Origin: Novosphingobium marinum
Lineage (GTDB): Bacteria; Pseudomonadota; Alphaproteobacteria; Sphingomonadales; Sphingomonadaceae
NCBI RefSeq assembly: GCF_013408095.1
Contig: NZ_JACBZF010000005.1
Location: forward strand, 124,001-188,000
Direction of reading: 5' to 3'
Length of the DNA: 64,000 nt
This document shows, in pieces, positions 54,786 through 63,511 of the stretch; the first letter of the stretch is position 1; the number at the start of each line of letters is the position of its first letter. A model generated the notes under the pieces. It searched no databases. It was not told where the DNA came from and worked only from the letters and a program-made list of their open reading frames with translations. Made by a program: the position numbers and the translations under genes.

Positions 54786-55757
54786 TCAAATCTCGAAGCT
54801 GACCATCTTGGCCATGATGAAGCCGCCGATGCTCATCCACACGAGGCCGCCAAGGCCGGTGACGATAAGGCGTTCGTCGGTGAAGAAACCGCTCACGTAT
54901 TCCGGGTTGATCCACCAGATCATGCCGAAGACGATGAAGGGAAGGGCGCCGACGATGTAGGCCGAGGCCTTCGATTCAGAGCTCATCGCCTTGATCTTGA
55001 GCTTCATCTGGGCCCGCTTGCGCAGCACGTCGGCGAGGTTCGACAGGGTCTCGGCAAGGTTGCCGCCCGTCTCGCGCTGGATCGCAAGGGTGATGCAGAA
55101 GAAGTTGAATTCCGGCATGTTCAGGCGGTCCGCGGTTTCCTGGAGCGCGAATTCCATCGTCTTGCCGATCTTGATGCGCTCGACGATCAGGCGGAATTCC
55201 TCGCCCACCGGGCCGGGAACCTCGGTCGCGACGACGCCCAGCGTCTCGGTGACGGGAAGGCCCGAGCGCAGGCCGCGAACGAGCAGTTCGATGGCGTCGG
55301 GGAATTTCGTCGTGAAGTTGAGGGTGCGGCGCTTGATGAAGAAGCCGACCAGCACGTGCGGAATGCCGACGCCGGCGACGATCGCGACGCCCAGCGACAG
55401 CATCACCGCGCCGGTCTTCAGGTACACGAGGACCATGATGGCGATCGTCAGGCCCAGCGTCCCGTAAAGGTACTGGGTCAGCGTCCAGGGCATGCCCGTC
55501 CGGTGAAGCCGGAGCATGAGCGCCTCGAGCCGCGATCCCGAGCCCGCGATGACGTGCATCCTGGGCTTGCGCGCGGCGACGGCCTTCTTGAGCTGGGCCT
55601 CGACCTTGTCCTTGGTGTTCTCGGAGTGCCGGTAGCGCAGCGCCTGGAGGCGGCGCTGGCTTTCCTTGGCGGGCGACGGTCCGGAGAGCGCCGACCAGCC
55701 GACCACCATCACCGCCATCAGTCCGACGGCGATGAGCAGGAGATGGACAATGTTCAT
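54786..55757 (-). CDS. tadB: Flp pilus assembly protein TadB
   Basis: TadB is the first inner-membrane platform protein of the Flp pilus. At 323 residues it has an N-terminal helix (1-25), a cytoplasmic segment with a basic patch, helices at about 90-130, the T2SSF domain (LLVRGLRSGLPVTETLGVV, ERETGGNLAETLSNLADVLR-type block) and two C-terminal helices. Its ATG overlaps the stop of a 16-codon ORF, where cpaF/tadA would normally end. Confidence 0.93.
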   Translation of the reverse strand: MNIVHLLLIAVGLMAVMVVGWSALSGPSPAKESQRRLQALRYRHSENTKDKVEAQLKKAVAARKPRMHVIAGSGSRLEALMLRLHRTGMPWTLTQYLYGTLGLTIAIMVLVYLKTGAVMLSLGVAIVAGVGIPHVLVGFFIKRRTLNFTTKFPDAIELLVRGLRSGLPVTETLGVVATEVPGPVGEEFRLIVERIKIGKTMEFALQETADRLNMPEFNFFCITLAIQRETGGNLAETLSNLADVLRKRAQMKLKIKAMSSESKASAYIVGALPFIVFGMIWWINPEYVSGFFTDERLIVTGLGGLVWMSIGGFIMAKMVSFEI

Positions 55758-55804
55758 CGCTCAACCTCGCTCTTCGACATTCCGTTCATCTTGCGCGCCG
55801 CCAT
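55754..55804 (-). CDS. 16-codon ORF at the expected cpaF position (possible deletion scar)
   Basis: Between cpaE and tadB an ATG at 55804 opens a 16-residue frame, MAARKMNGMSKSEVER, whose TGA overlaps the tadB ATG. In alphaproteobacterial loci the cpaF/tadA ATPase gene (about 1.4 kb) occupies this place. The tiny frame keeps the translational coupling. It may be what remains of cpaF after an in-frame deletion, or just a leader; neither is shown. Confidence 0.35.
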   Translation of the reverse strand: MAARKMNGMSKSEVER

Positions 55805-55815
55805 GGGCAACGGCC

Positions 55816-57114
55816 TCACTCCGCGTCGGCGGGCTGGGGCTCTTCCCTGGCGGGCGCCTTGTCCTTCTTGGCCAGCATCGACTTGAGGTCGATCTTGCCG
55901 AGAAGCGACTTCTTCTGCTCGACGACTTCGCCGCCCTCGACCATGTCGCTGGTGCCCATCACCATCTTGGCGAGTTCGCGCATCGCGATCCCGGCCTTGC
56001 TGGTGCGGTTGGCATCGGCGAAGGTCTGGCCGAGCTTGGCGGCGTTGGCGCCGGCCTTGGCGTCGTAGGGGATGTTGAGCGAGATCTTGGCCTCGATCGA
56101 GGCTTCGAAATCCGCCTTGCTGATCTCGCTGACACCCGCCTGGACCTTGTTGGCCACGATCATGACTTCGGCATGCGGCGCGTTCGCCTTTAGCCAGGAC
56201 AGGATGCGGATCGCATCGCGTGCCGACGCCAGCGTCAGCTCGGTCGCGACGACCACGAGGTTCACTTCCGCGAGGAGCTGCGGGAAGTTGATCAGCATGT
56301 TGCGCGGCAGGTCGATCACCGTCATGTCGAACGCCTGACGGAACTCCTCCTCGAGCTGCAGGAACGCGGCGCCGTCGGTCAGGAGCGGCGAGTTGATCGG
56401 TGCCTCTGCGGAAAGGATCGCGAGGTTGTCGTTCGCACGGATCATCGCGCGCTCGATGAACAGGCCGTCGATGCGGCTCGGATTCTCGATCGCGTCGGTA
56501 AGGCCGCGTCCGGGCTCGAGATCGAGCGAGAGCGCGCCGGTTCCGAAGTGGATGTCGAGGTCGAGCAGCGCGGTGGGCAGCTTGTGATCGGCGCTCAGCA
56601 GCCAGGCGACCGAGGTCGCCAGCGTCGAGGCACCGACGCCGCCGCGCGTACCTATGAAGGCGGTCGAGACGTGCTTCTTGACACCGCCCGTGTCGTTGCT
56701 CTTCGGAGCGGCGAAGACCGCCTGCGCCTGCGCCAGCGCATCGCGCACCTGGCCGGGGGCCAGGGGCTTGAGCAGGTAGTCGTGGATGCCGCTCGCGATC
56801 AGGTCGCGATAGAGGCGCACGTCGTTGACCTGGCCGACCGCGACGACGACCGTGCCCGGCTCGCACACTTCGGCAAGCGCGTTGATGTCGTTCAGCGGAT
56901 CGCCGCTCTCCGAAAGGTCGACGAGCAGGATGTTCGGGCTTGCCGTGATCGACAGCGACTGGACCGCGTTGCGCAGGCCGCCCTTGTGACACTTCTCAGG
57001 CTGCCAGCCCATCTCGATCGCGACCGGGCGCAGGACGTCGAGCGAGGCCTCGTCGCAGACGAACGCTGCAAAGGCATCGCGATTGTTCTGTCCGGGCTTC
57101 CAAGGTGCGTTCAT
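55816..57114 (-). CDS. cpaE: pilus assembly protein CpaE (TadZ)
   Basis: This MinD-like ATPase localises the Flp pilus machine to the pole. In the 432-residue protein residues 15-135 form a receiver-like domain (NILLVDLSESGDPL, with GIHDYLLKPL at its end). The ATPase domain has the deviant loop GTRGGVGAS (155-163) lacking the signature Lys, typical of CpaE/TadZ. The tail is Lys- and Glu-rich (about 385-432). The ATG at 57114 follows the cpaD stop by two bases. The longer frame upstream runs through cpaD and is not coding. Confidence 0.92.
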   Translation of the reverse strand: MNAPWKPGQNNRDAFAAFVCDEASLDVLRPVAIEMGWQPEKCHKGGLRNAVQSLSITASPNILLVDLSESGDPLNDINALAEVCEPGTVVVAVGQVNDVRLYRDLIASGIHDYLLKPLAPGQVRDALAQAQAVFAAPKSNDTGGVKKHVSTAFIGTRGGVGASTLATSVAWLLSADHKLPTALLDLDIHFGTGALSLDLEPGRGLTDAIENPSRIDGLFIERAMIRANDNLAILSAEAPINSPLLTDGAAFLQLEEEFRQAFDMTVIDLPRNMLINFPQLLAEVNLVVVATELTLASARDAIRILSWLKANAPHAEVMIVANKVQAGVSEISKADFEASIEAKISLNIPYDAKAGANAAKLGQTFADANRTSKAGIAMRELAKMVMGTSDMVEGGEVVEQKKSLLGKIDLKSMLAKKDKAPAREEPQPADAE

Positions 57115-57116
57115 CG

Positions 57117-57788
57117 TCACTCTCCCTTCGAGCTGACCGAGCCGAGGCCACCCTTGCCGGTGAGCGGCTGTTCGCGGTAGCTGTCGATGGCCTTGGTGGA
57201 ACTCATCACCACCGTCTGGCTGCCGCCTTCGGCGCCCTTGAGCAGGTGTTCGGGATCGGCGACCATCGACGCGATGTTGCTGTTGACGGCGCAGCCGTAG
57301 TTCGAGCTGGTCGCGTTGAGCGGATTGGCGTCCGAACGGTCCGACCAGTTGGGGCAGTTCGGCACGTAGGCGCGCGAACGGGTGATGACGACGCGGGCGG
57401 TACCCGCCTCGACGTAGCCCGGCGTAACCGGAGCCTCGCCGCTGACGAGCAGGCCGTAACGTCCGGCTACGCCTTCGATCGCCGCCATGGTCGCGCCGCT
57501 GTTGAGCGGATCGTCGACCGCGATGCGATCGCCGTAGCGCAGGTCCATCGCCTCGAACCAGCCGGCAAGCCGGCGCTGTTCGGGGTAGGACAGGCCGCCG
57601 GGGCCGGTGTTGAGGTCGAGCGTGTAGTTGGTCCGCTCGACCACCGGCTGGTTGACGCTGTAGAGCGACTGGTTTGTGGCGATGCCGCCGCATCCCGCCA
57701 GCGCAAGGCCGAGGCCGAGGGCGATCGCGGTTCCGATGGCCTTGCCGGACATTGCGCGGCGGGCCGGATTTTCAGTGATCCTGGACAT
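57117..57788 (-). CDS. cpaD: pilus assembly lipoprotein CpaD
   Basis: CpaD is an outer-membrane lipoprotein that helps the CpaC secretin. The ATG at 57788 (GAGAGAGG eight bases upstream) is preferred to the in-frame GTG at 57797. The 223-residue protein has a lipobox, LALAGC, near residue 33. The mature domain has TNYTLDLN, the RVVITRSRAYVPNCPNWSD block with Cys (within limits), YGCAVNSNIASMVADP and DLL-type end. All fit the CpaD family. Confidence 0.9.
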   Translation of the reverse strand: MSRITENPARRAMSGKAIGTAIALGLGLALAGCGGIATNQSLYSVNQPVVERTNYTLDLNTGPGGLSYPEQRRLAGWFEAMDLRYGDRIAVDDPLNSGATMAAIEGVAGRYGLLVSGEAPVTPGYVEAGTARVVITRSRAYVPNCPNWSDRSDANPLNATSSNYGCAVNSNIASMVADPEHLLKGAEGGSQTVVMSSTKAIDSYREQPLTGKGGLGSVSSKGE

Positions 57789-57802
57789 GTGCGTCACCTC
57801 TC

Positions 57803-59434
57803 TCAGTTAAGGCTGAAGCCGGGGGTGGGCGCCGAACTCGCTTGCGCGCGGCGATCCTTCTTCTTGCCGCGCTGCTTCTCCTGCGGCGCGGGTTCGGCGG
57901 CGCCCACGGTCGGAGCCGGAGCCGACTGGCTCGGCGCGGCGCGCGGCTTGGGGCGCGGATCGACGTCGCCGCCGGCTTCCGCGTTGCCGAGGATGCGCTC
58001 GACTTCGTTGGGCGCGCTGTAGCCGTCGGTCGGCAGGACGATGTCGTTGGCGTCGACCGGGTTCACCAGGTACGGCGTCACGATGATGACCAGTTCGGTC
58101 TCGCCGCGACGGTAGCTGGTCGAGCGGAACAGCGATCCCAGGATCGGCATGTCGCCGATGCCCGGCGTCTTCTCGATGTTGTTCTGCGATGCGTTCGACA
58201 GCAGGCCGGCGATCATGAAGCTCTGGCCCGAGCCGAGCTCGATCGTCGTTTCCGCGCGGCGAACCGTCAGTGCCGGGACTTCGAACCCGTTCAGAACGAC
58301 CGACCCCTGCGAGGACAGTTCGGACACTTCCGGGCGGACGCGCAGCGATATGCGGCCGTTTGCCAGGACCGTCGGCGTGTAGCTCAGGCTGACGCCGTAC
58401 TTGCGGTACTGGATCGAGGTGGCGCCAAGACCCTGGCTGATCGGGATCGGGAATTCGCCGCCGGCAAGGAACTCGGCGGTTTCGCCCGAAAGCGCGGTCA
58501 GGTTGGGATTGGACAGCGTGTTGACGAGACCGACACGCTCACCGAGGTCGAGCGCGGCAAGGACATTGAGGCCGAAGATGCGGCCCGCCAGGTTCAGCAC
58601 GGTCTGGCCTTCCTGGTTGCCCGCGACCGAATATGTCGTGCCGGGCACCACGTACTTGCCGCTGACCGGATCGAACGGCAGGCTGATCGTGCCCTTGGGC
58701 AAGTTATAGACCTGCGAGGCGTCGAGCACGGGTAATCCGTTGGTGTTCACACCGCTGATCGTGCCGGCGAGCGTGCCGATAGTACCGGGCGAACGTCCGC
58801 GGCCGAGGCCGAAGAGGAAGTTGCCGCTATTGTCCTGCGTCGCGAGGTTCGAACCGAATTCGCGGACGAGCGAGCGGCTGACCTCGGCGATGCGGACCTG
58901 CAGGTTGACCTGCAGCGGCGTTGCCATCTTGAGGCGGCTGATGACGTTGGCTTCCTCGCCGACGAAGGCGGAGACGAGGCGCTCGGCCTCTGCCGCGTCC
59001 TCGGGCGCGCCGACGGTGCCGGTCAGCAGGAACGTGCCGGTGCCCATCGTCGATACGCCGATCTTGGCCTCGGGCATTGCGAGGCGCAGCATCTGGTCGA
59101 CGCTCGACAGGTTCGATCCGACCCGGACGTTGGCTGACCAGATGACGTCGCCGGCAGCGTTGCTGGCGTAGACGGTCGTCTCGCCGCCGCTCTTGCCGAA
59201 GACGTAGAACTGGCGACCCGACTTGATCTGGACGTCGGCGACGGCCTCGTTCGAGATGAACACGTCGGACATCGTGCCGGGGACGTTCACCAGTTCGCCG
59301 TGACCGATCGAAAGGCTGATGTCCTGATTTGGCGTGATCCGCGATTGCGCCTGGGCGGGGGCGGCCGGCAGCAGGGCCACCGGAGCCATTGCGCAGGCCG
59401 CGCTCAGCAGGGTTTTGATAAGGCGACGTTTCAT
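57803..59434 (-). CDS. cpaC: pilus secretin CpaC (RcpA)
   Basis: CpaC forms the outer-membrane ring through which the Flp pilus passes. The ATG at 59434 (AAGGG eight bases upstream) gives a signal peptide ending PAQAQ and 543 residues; an ATG at 59482, directly after cpaB, is the alternative. Domains are an N-terminal pilus-formation domain (DISLSIGHGELVNVPG), BON-like (about 105-165), and the secretin core with VGLVNTLSNPNLTALSGE, AEFLAGGEFPIPI and LVIIVTPYLV. The tail after 480 is Pro/Ala/Lys-rich. Confidence 0.93.
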   Translation of the reverse strand: MKRRLIKTLLSAACAMAPVALLPAAPAQAQSRITPNQDISLSIGHGELVNVPGTMSDVFISNEAVADVQIKSGRQFYVFGKSGGETTVYASNAAGDVIWSANVRVGSNLSSVDQMLRLAMPEAKIGVSTMGTGTFLLTGTVGAPEDAAEAERLVSAFVGEEANVISRLKMATPLQVNLQVRIAEVSRSLVREFGSNLATQDNSGNFLFGLGRGRSPGTIGTLAGTISGVNTNGLPVLDASQVYNLPKGTISLPFDPVSGKYVVPGTTYSVAGNQEGQTVLNLAGRIFGLNVLAALDLGERVGLVNTLSNPNLTALSGETAEFLAGGEFPIPISQGLGATSIQYRKYGVSLSYTPTVLANGRISLRVRPEVSELSSQGSVVLNGFEVPALTVRRAETTIELGSGQSFMIAGLLSNASQNNIEKTPGIGDMPILGSLFRSTSYRRGETELVIIVTPYLVNPVDANDIVLPTDGYSAPNEVERILGNAEAGGDVDPRPKPRAAPSQSAPAPTVGAAEPAPQEKQRGKKKDRRAQASSAPTPGFSLN

Positions 59435-59483
59435 GGTCTGGCCCTTCGTGCCGTGTGACTGGTTATCGGTGCGGACGGTCATC

Positions 59484-60515
59484 TCACTTGCCTCCCACCG
59501 GAACATCTTCGGTAATCTTGCCGCGCGTGACGCGGACGACCGGACCCTGCGGCCTCATGCTGGCGAGACCGGGCAGGCCGGCAGCCTGCGCGGCGGTCGA
59601 CATCACGGTCTGGATCACTTCCTTGGCCGCTTCCTCGCCCGTCTTGGGGATCGAGCGGCGCTGGAAGCGCGAGACGTCGCCGCCGGTCACGAAGGTCGAG
59701 TTACCTTCGATCGGCCTATTGAGCGCCTGGTGGATCAGGCGATCCTCTTCCTCGCGGGTGGCGCCTTCGGGAACGTCGACTTCGCCCGACGCGATCACGC
59801 GCTCGAGTTCGGCCTGCGTATCGGCGAGCGAGCGCAGCGAGAGCGAAAGGGTGCCGATGGTCTGCGCGACGGCGACCTTTTCCGCGATGCGCGGCGTCAC
59901 TTCGAGCGTGACGGTGCGGAAGGCGCGGACAACGGTCTTGCCTTCGATGACTTCGGTTTCGGTCGACTGGTCGGTGGCGAGCACGCGAAGGTTACGAAGT
60001 ACGGTTTCCGTGGTCTTCAGCGGCATGCCCTCCGAACCCTTGACCGACTGCGTCAGCATCAGGTCGACGCGGTCGCCCGGGAAGATGAAGCCGCCGACCC
60101 CGGTCTTGGCCGAGACGGGCACCGTGATGGCGCGCATGCCGGGGCCGAGGGCGGCGGCAAGGAAGCCGCGGTCGCCCGGCGCGACGAGCTGGCCCTGCGT
60201 GACCGGCGAACCCGCGGTGATCGGATAGCGGACGACCGTGCCGAGCAGCTTGGTCACGTCGGACTCGCCGTCGATGAAGTAGGCATCCTGCACCATTTCC
60301 TCGGGCCATTGCTGGAACGAGATGGAATCGGCGGTGATGATCGTGCCGACCGGCAGGGCGCGCTGCGCGACCAGGACCTTGGGTCCCACCGGCGCTTGCT
60401 GGGCCGCCTCGGCTTCCGGAGCGCTTGCGCCCAGAAACATCGAGCGGGCCACGAAGGCCGTGCCGACTGCAATGACCAGCGCAACCACAAGCAGCACCAG
60501 TTTCTTCTTATCCAT
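59484..60515 (-). CDS. cpaB: pilus assembly protein CpaB (RcpC)
   Basis: CpaB is a periplasmic SAF-domain protein of the Flp pilus. The 343-residue protein is anchored by an N-terminal helix (5-24). The SAF domain follows (VLVAQRALPVGTIITADSI, YPITAGSPVTQGQLV), then the RcpC-type middle (RAITVPVSAKTGVGGFIFPGDRVDLML, in part) and a helical, acidic C-terminus. It is the first of the cpaBCDE-tadBC run, with CtrA-like half sites and the prepilin peptidase gene upstream. Confidence 0.92.
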   Translation of the reverse strand: MDKKKLVLLVVALVIAVGTAFVARSMFLGASAPEAEAAQQAPVGPKVLVAQRALPVGTIITADSISFQQWPEEMVQDAYFIDGESDVTKLLGTVVRYPITAGSPVTQGQLVAPGDRGFLAAALGPGMRAITVPVSAKTGVGGFIFPGDRVDLMLTQSVKGSEGMPLKTTETVLRNLRVLATDQSTETEVIEGKTVVRAFRTVTLEVTPRIAEKVAVAQTIGTLSLSLRSLADTQAELERVIASGEVDVPEGATREEEDRLIHQALNRPIEGNSTFVTGGDVSRFQRRSIPKTGEEAAKEVIQTVMSTAAQAAGLPGLASMRPQGPVVRVTRGKITEDVPVGGK

Positions 60516-60555
60516 GGCTAACCGAGCCCCCTCGAAAAAACCCCAAATCGATGCC

Positions 60556-60578
60556 CGTTAATCGGATGAAATGGTTAA
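60556..60578 (-). promoter_or_regulatory. CtrA-like half sites upstream of cpaB
   Basis: Reading the minus strand, TTAACCAT (60578-60571) is followed after nine bases by ATTAACG (60562-60556). TTAACCAT is the known single-box form of the CtrA motif and TTAAC is its half. The spacing differs from the classical TTAA-N7-TTAA, so this is suggestive only. The boxes lie 41-63 bases upstream of the cpaB start. Confidence 0.4.
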
Positions 60579-60586
60579 GATCGGGT

Positions 60587-61075
60587 TCAACCCGAAATCC
60601 CCGCATTCAGCAGCACGGGCACATAGTGACTGCCGATGATCCAGAGCCCCGCGACCGAGATCGCGACGCCGTAGGGCACAGCGATCTTCGAGCCGTCGCG
60701 GCGAATGCGATGTCGTACGTAAAGGACGATGGTGAGCAGCCCGCCGACGATCGCCATGACGATCAGCAGGCGCAGGAACCAGACAGGAGTGATCCACAGC
60801 GCCAGCGCGGTCAGAAGCTTCACGTCGCCGCCGCCCATCTGGCCGGTCGCGAACAGGACGAGCATGACCACGAAGGTCAGGACCGCGATGCCGAGCTGGA
60901 AACCGATCTCAAGCATCCCGAAACCGGACGCGAGCCAGAACAGCGGCGCGCCGAGCGCGATCGCTATGTTGAGCCAGTTGTCGATTTCGCGCCGGCGCAG
61001 GTCGGTGACCGCCGCGACAAGCAGCGCAATTGCCAACGCCGCAAGCAATGCGTACTGGAAATACTCGCTTTGCAT
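60587..61075 (-). CDS. cpaA: prepilin peptidase CpaA (TadV)
   Basis: This inner-membrane aspartic peptidase matures the Flp pilin. The 162-residue protein has about five helices. The catalytic aspartates are D25 (AVTDLRRREI) and D84 in GGGDVKLL. It lacks the N-methylase domain, as in the TadV class. It lies 71 bases upstream of cpaB in the same orientation; no pilin gene is between them or within the window. Confidence 0.9.
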   Translation of the reverse strand: MQSEYFQYALLAALAIALLVAAVTDLRRREIDNWLNIAIALGAPLFWLASGFGMLEIGFQLGIAVLTFVVMLVLFATGQMGGGDVKLLTALALWITPVWFLRLLIVMAIVGGLLTIVLYVRHRIRRDGSKIAVPYGVAISVAGLWIIGSHYVPVLLNAGISG

Positions 61076-61177
61076 CGAAATGCCCCCTGCAATTCGGGCA
61101 TAACTAGCGGTGACGGCTTACTAAAAAGTAACCAGTCGCTTGAGGTTGGCGTTAGCCACGCGAAAGGGAGGGACGAA

Positions 61178-62137
61178 TTGGAGGGGGGAACCGGTTTCGA
61201 CCGCAGGGCGATCCCGCCCGAAGCCGTGGAAACGCGCTGGACCGCGCCGGACGGGCATCCGGTTCGCCGCATCGACTGGCTGATGCCGCCCGGCGCGTGC
61301 CGCGGCTCGCTGTTTTTCATGCCCGGACGCGGCGACGCCTATGAGAAGTACCTCGATACGCTCGACCACTGGCACCGCAGCGGGTGGCGCGTCACTGCCG
61401 CCGACTGGCGCGGCCAGGCCGGATCGGGCAGGCTCGGCTTCGACGAGGTCACCGGGCACGTCGACGATTTCGCGACCTGGGTGGACGATCTTGCGGCGCT
61501 CTGGACGCAATGGAAGGCATCGACCCCGCCGCCGCACGTGATCGTCGGGCATTCGATGGGCGGTCACATCGTGCTGCGCGCGCTTGTCGAGGAGCGGATC
61601 GATCCCGATGCCGCAATATTGTCCGCACCGATGCTGGGCCTGCTTCCCGGCTTCATGCCACCGGTGTTTCCGCATGGCCTCGCAAAGGTCATGGCGCGCC
61701 TCGGCGATCCGCGCAGACCGGCCTGGAAGTGGAGCGAAAAGCCCGGCGAGCCGCCCGAATCGCGGATCGAGCTGCTGACACACGACGAAGGTCGCTACGA
61801 GGACGAGCTCTGGTGGCGCGAACATCGGCCGGAGCTGGCCATGGGGCCGGCGAGCTGGGGCTGGGTCGAGCGCGCGATCGCCTCGATCCGCCTTCTCCGC
61901 CAGCCCGGTGCGCTCGAAAGCATCTCGCTTCCGGTCTTCCTGTTCGGCACTACAGCCGACCGCCTCGTGGACTACGGCGCGATCGAGCGGGCGGCGCAGC
62001 GCATGCCGCGCGCGCAGCTCCTGCGGTTCGGCGACGAGGCACGGCACGAGATCCTGCGCGAGATCGATCCGATCCGCGACAGGGCCGTGGCCGCAATCGA
62101 CGAATTCCTTGATCGCACCGCCCCGCTCGTCGATTGA
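61178..62137 (+). CDS. alpha/beta hydrolase (lysophospholipase-like)
   Basis: This 319-residue serine hydrolase of the monoglyceride lipase/PldB type starts at TTG 61178, with GGGAGGG six bases upstream; the frame is open further up but only antisense to the prepilin peptidase gene. The elbow is VGHSMGGH (nucleophile S126), with FMPGRGD as the oxyanion part. A late Asp (FGTTADRLVD) and His (DEARHEIL) complete the triad. The substrate is probably a lysolipid or monoacylglycerol. The gene is followed six bases later by the oxidoreductase. Confidence 0.87.
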   Translation: MEGGTGFDRRAIPPEAVETRWTAPDGHPVRRIDWLMPPGACRGSLFFMPGRGDAYEKYLDTLDHWHRSGWRVTAADWRGQAGSGRLGFDEVTGHVDDFATWVDDLAALWTQWKASTPPPHVIVGHSMGGHIVLRALVEERIDPDAAILSAPMLGLLPGFMPPVFPHGLAKVMARLGDPRRPAWKWSEKPGEPPESRIELLTHDEGRYEDELWWREHRPELAMGPASWGWVERAIASIRLLRQPGALESISLPVFLFGTTADRLVDYGAIERAAQRMPRAQLLRFGDEARHEILREIDPIRDRAVAAIDEFLDRTAPLVD

Positions 62138-62143
62138 GGCGCC

Positions 62144-63235
62144 GTGACCGATCGGTACGACATCGCCATCGTGGGCGCGGGGATGGCCGGCGCCTCGCTT
62201 GCCGCCGCGCTTGCGGGCGAGGCGCGCGTGCTTCTCGTCGAGGCAGAGGACGTGCCGGGCTACCACGCCACGGGCAGGTCGGCGGCGTTCTGGACCGAAA
62301 GCTACGGCGGGCCGGGTGTGCAGCCGCTGACCACCGCTTCGGGTCCGTTCCTGCGCGAGAACGGCTTCCTCGGCTCGCGCGCGGCACTCACCATCGGGCG
62401 CGCCGGCCAGGAGGACCAGGTTCGCACCTTTGCCGAACGTTTCGCCTCGCTCGGCGTACAGGTCGAGTTGCTCCACCGGCCCGCGCTTCTCGATCACGTA
62501 CCGGGCCTGCACGAGGACTGGACGCTGGGCGCGCTCGAGCCCAGTTGCTGCGACATCGACGTGGGAGCGCTCCACCAGCATTACCTTGCCGCGCTGCGCT
62601 CGGGCGGGGCTGACCTGCGCTGCCGGATGCGGCTCGAAAATGCGTCATGCGATGACAAGGGCTGGCTGCTGCGATTCGCCAACGGTGACGAGGTGCGCTC
62701 CGACATCCTCGTCGATGCGGCCGGTGCCTGGGCGGACGAGGTGGCGGGCATTGCGGGCATATCGCGCGTCGGAATCGCTCCGCTGCGGCGGACCATCGTG
62801 CAACTGCGCACCGCACCCGAAGCGCCCGCCGACCTGCCTCTGGTCCTCGACGTGGCGGAGAAGTTCTACTTCAAGCCCGAGGCAGGGCGGCTCTGGCTCA
62901 GTCCGCACGACGAAACGCCGAGCGCCGCGTGCGACGTCGCAGCGGACGAGATCGACGTGGCCACCGCGATCGACCGGCTGGAACGCGTCGTCGACTGGCG
63001 CATCGAAGCGGTCGAGCATCGCTGGGCGGGCTTGCGCAGCTTCGCGCCCGATCGCCTGCCGGTCTATGGCTTCGCGCCCGGAAACGAGAGGTTCTTCTGG
63101 TTCGCGGGACAGGGGGGCTTCGGCATCCAGACCGCACCCGCAGCCGCCGAACTGGCCGCCCGGCTCATCCTCGGCCGCGACCCGGGCAAGGTGGACCCGC
63201 AGCCGTATTCGCCCGGGCGGTTCCAATCGTCATAA
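62144..63235 (+). CDS. FAD-dependent oxidoreductase (DAO family)
   Basis: This 363-residue cytoplasmic flavoprotein of the D-amino-acid/glycine oxidase family has the dinucleotide site VGAGMAG (10-16), the acidic ribose contact VEAE, TGRSAAFW, and the C-terminal GQGGFGIQTAPA, a DAO landmark. The GTG start has AGG four bases upstream. It is probably cotranscribed with the hydrolase gene. Substrates such as D-amino acids or related secondary amines are likely but not resolved. Confidence 0.88.
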   Translation: MTDRYDIAIVGAGMAGASLAAALAGEARVLLVEAEDVPGYHATGRSAAFWTESYGGPGVQPLTTASGPFLRENGFLGSRAALTIGRAGQEDQVRTFAERFASLGVQVELLHRPALLDHVPGLHEDWTLGALEPSCCDIDVGALHQHYLAALRSGGADLRCRMRLENASCDDKGWLLRFANGDEVRSDILVDAAGAWADEVAGIAGISRVGIAPLRRTIVQLRTAPEAPADLPLVLDVAEKFYFKPEAGRLWLSPHDETPSAACDVAADEIDVATAIDRLERVVDWRIEAVEHRWAGLRSFAPDRLPVYGFAPGNERFFWFAGQGGFGIQTAPAAAELAARLILGRDPGKVDPQPYSPGRFQSS

Positions 63236-63294
63236 TCCCGGCCTAGCTTTCCCGCCGGGAAGGTGATTCGCACCGAAAGCAAAGGGGAAGACCG

Positions 63295-63477
63295 ATGGCG
63301 CACCGCTTCGAAATCCGGAAGAACAAGGCCGGCGAGTTCGTGGCCTATTTCGTCTACAACAAGGAAACGATCTTCTGGACCGAAGGATATTCCAGCAAGG
63401 CAAGCGCCAGGAACGCCATCGAATCGGTCCTCAAGAACGGACCCGGCGCCGAAGTCGTCGATACGACTGTCGAATAG
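63295..63477 (+). CDS. YegP-family (DUF1508) small protein
   Basis: This 60-residue protein has a single YegP unit: FEIRKNKAGEFVAYFVYNKE (at the limit), then SSKASARNAIESVLKN and a hydrophobic end, VVDTTVE. E. coli YegP has two such units. The function is unknown. The start follows AAAGGGGAAG closely. It converges on rnhA with 34 bases between stops. Confidence 0.88.
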   Translation: MAHRFEIRKNKAGEFVAYFVYNKETIFWTEGYSSKASARNAIESVLKNGPGAEVVDTTVE

Positions 63478-63511
63478 GCTGTACTTATACGCGGCAAGGG
63501 GTGGCGGGCGA

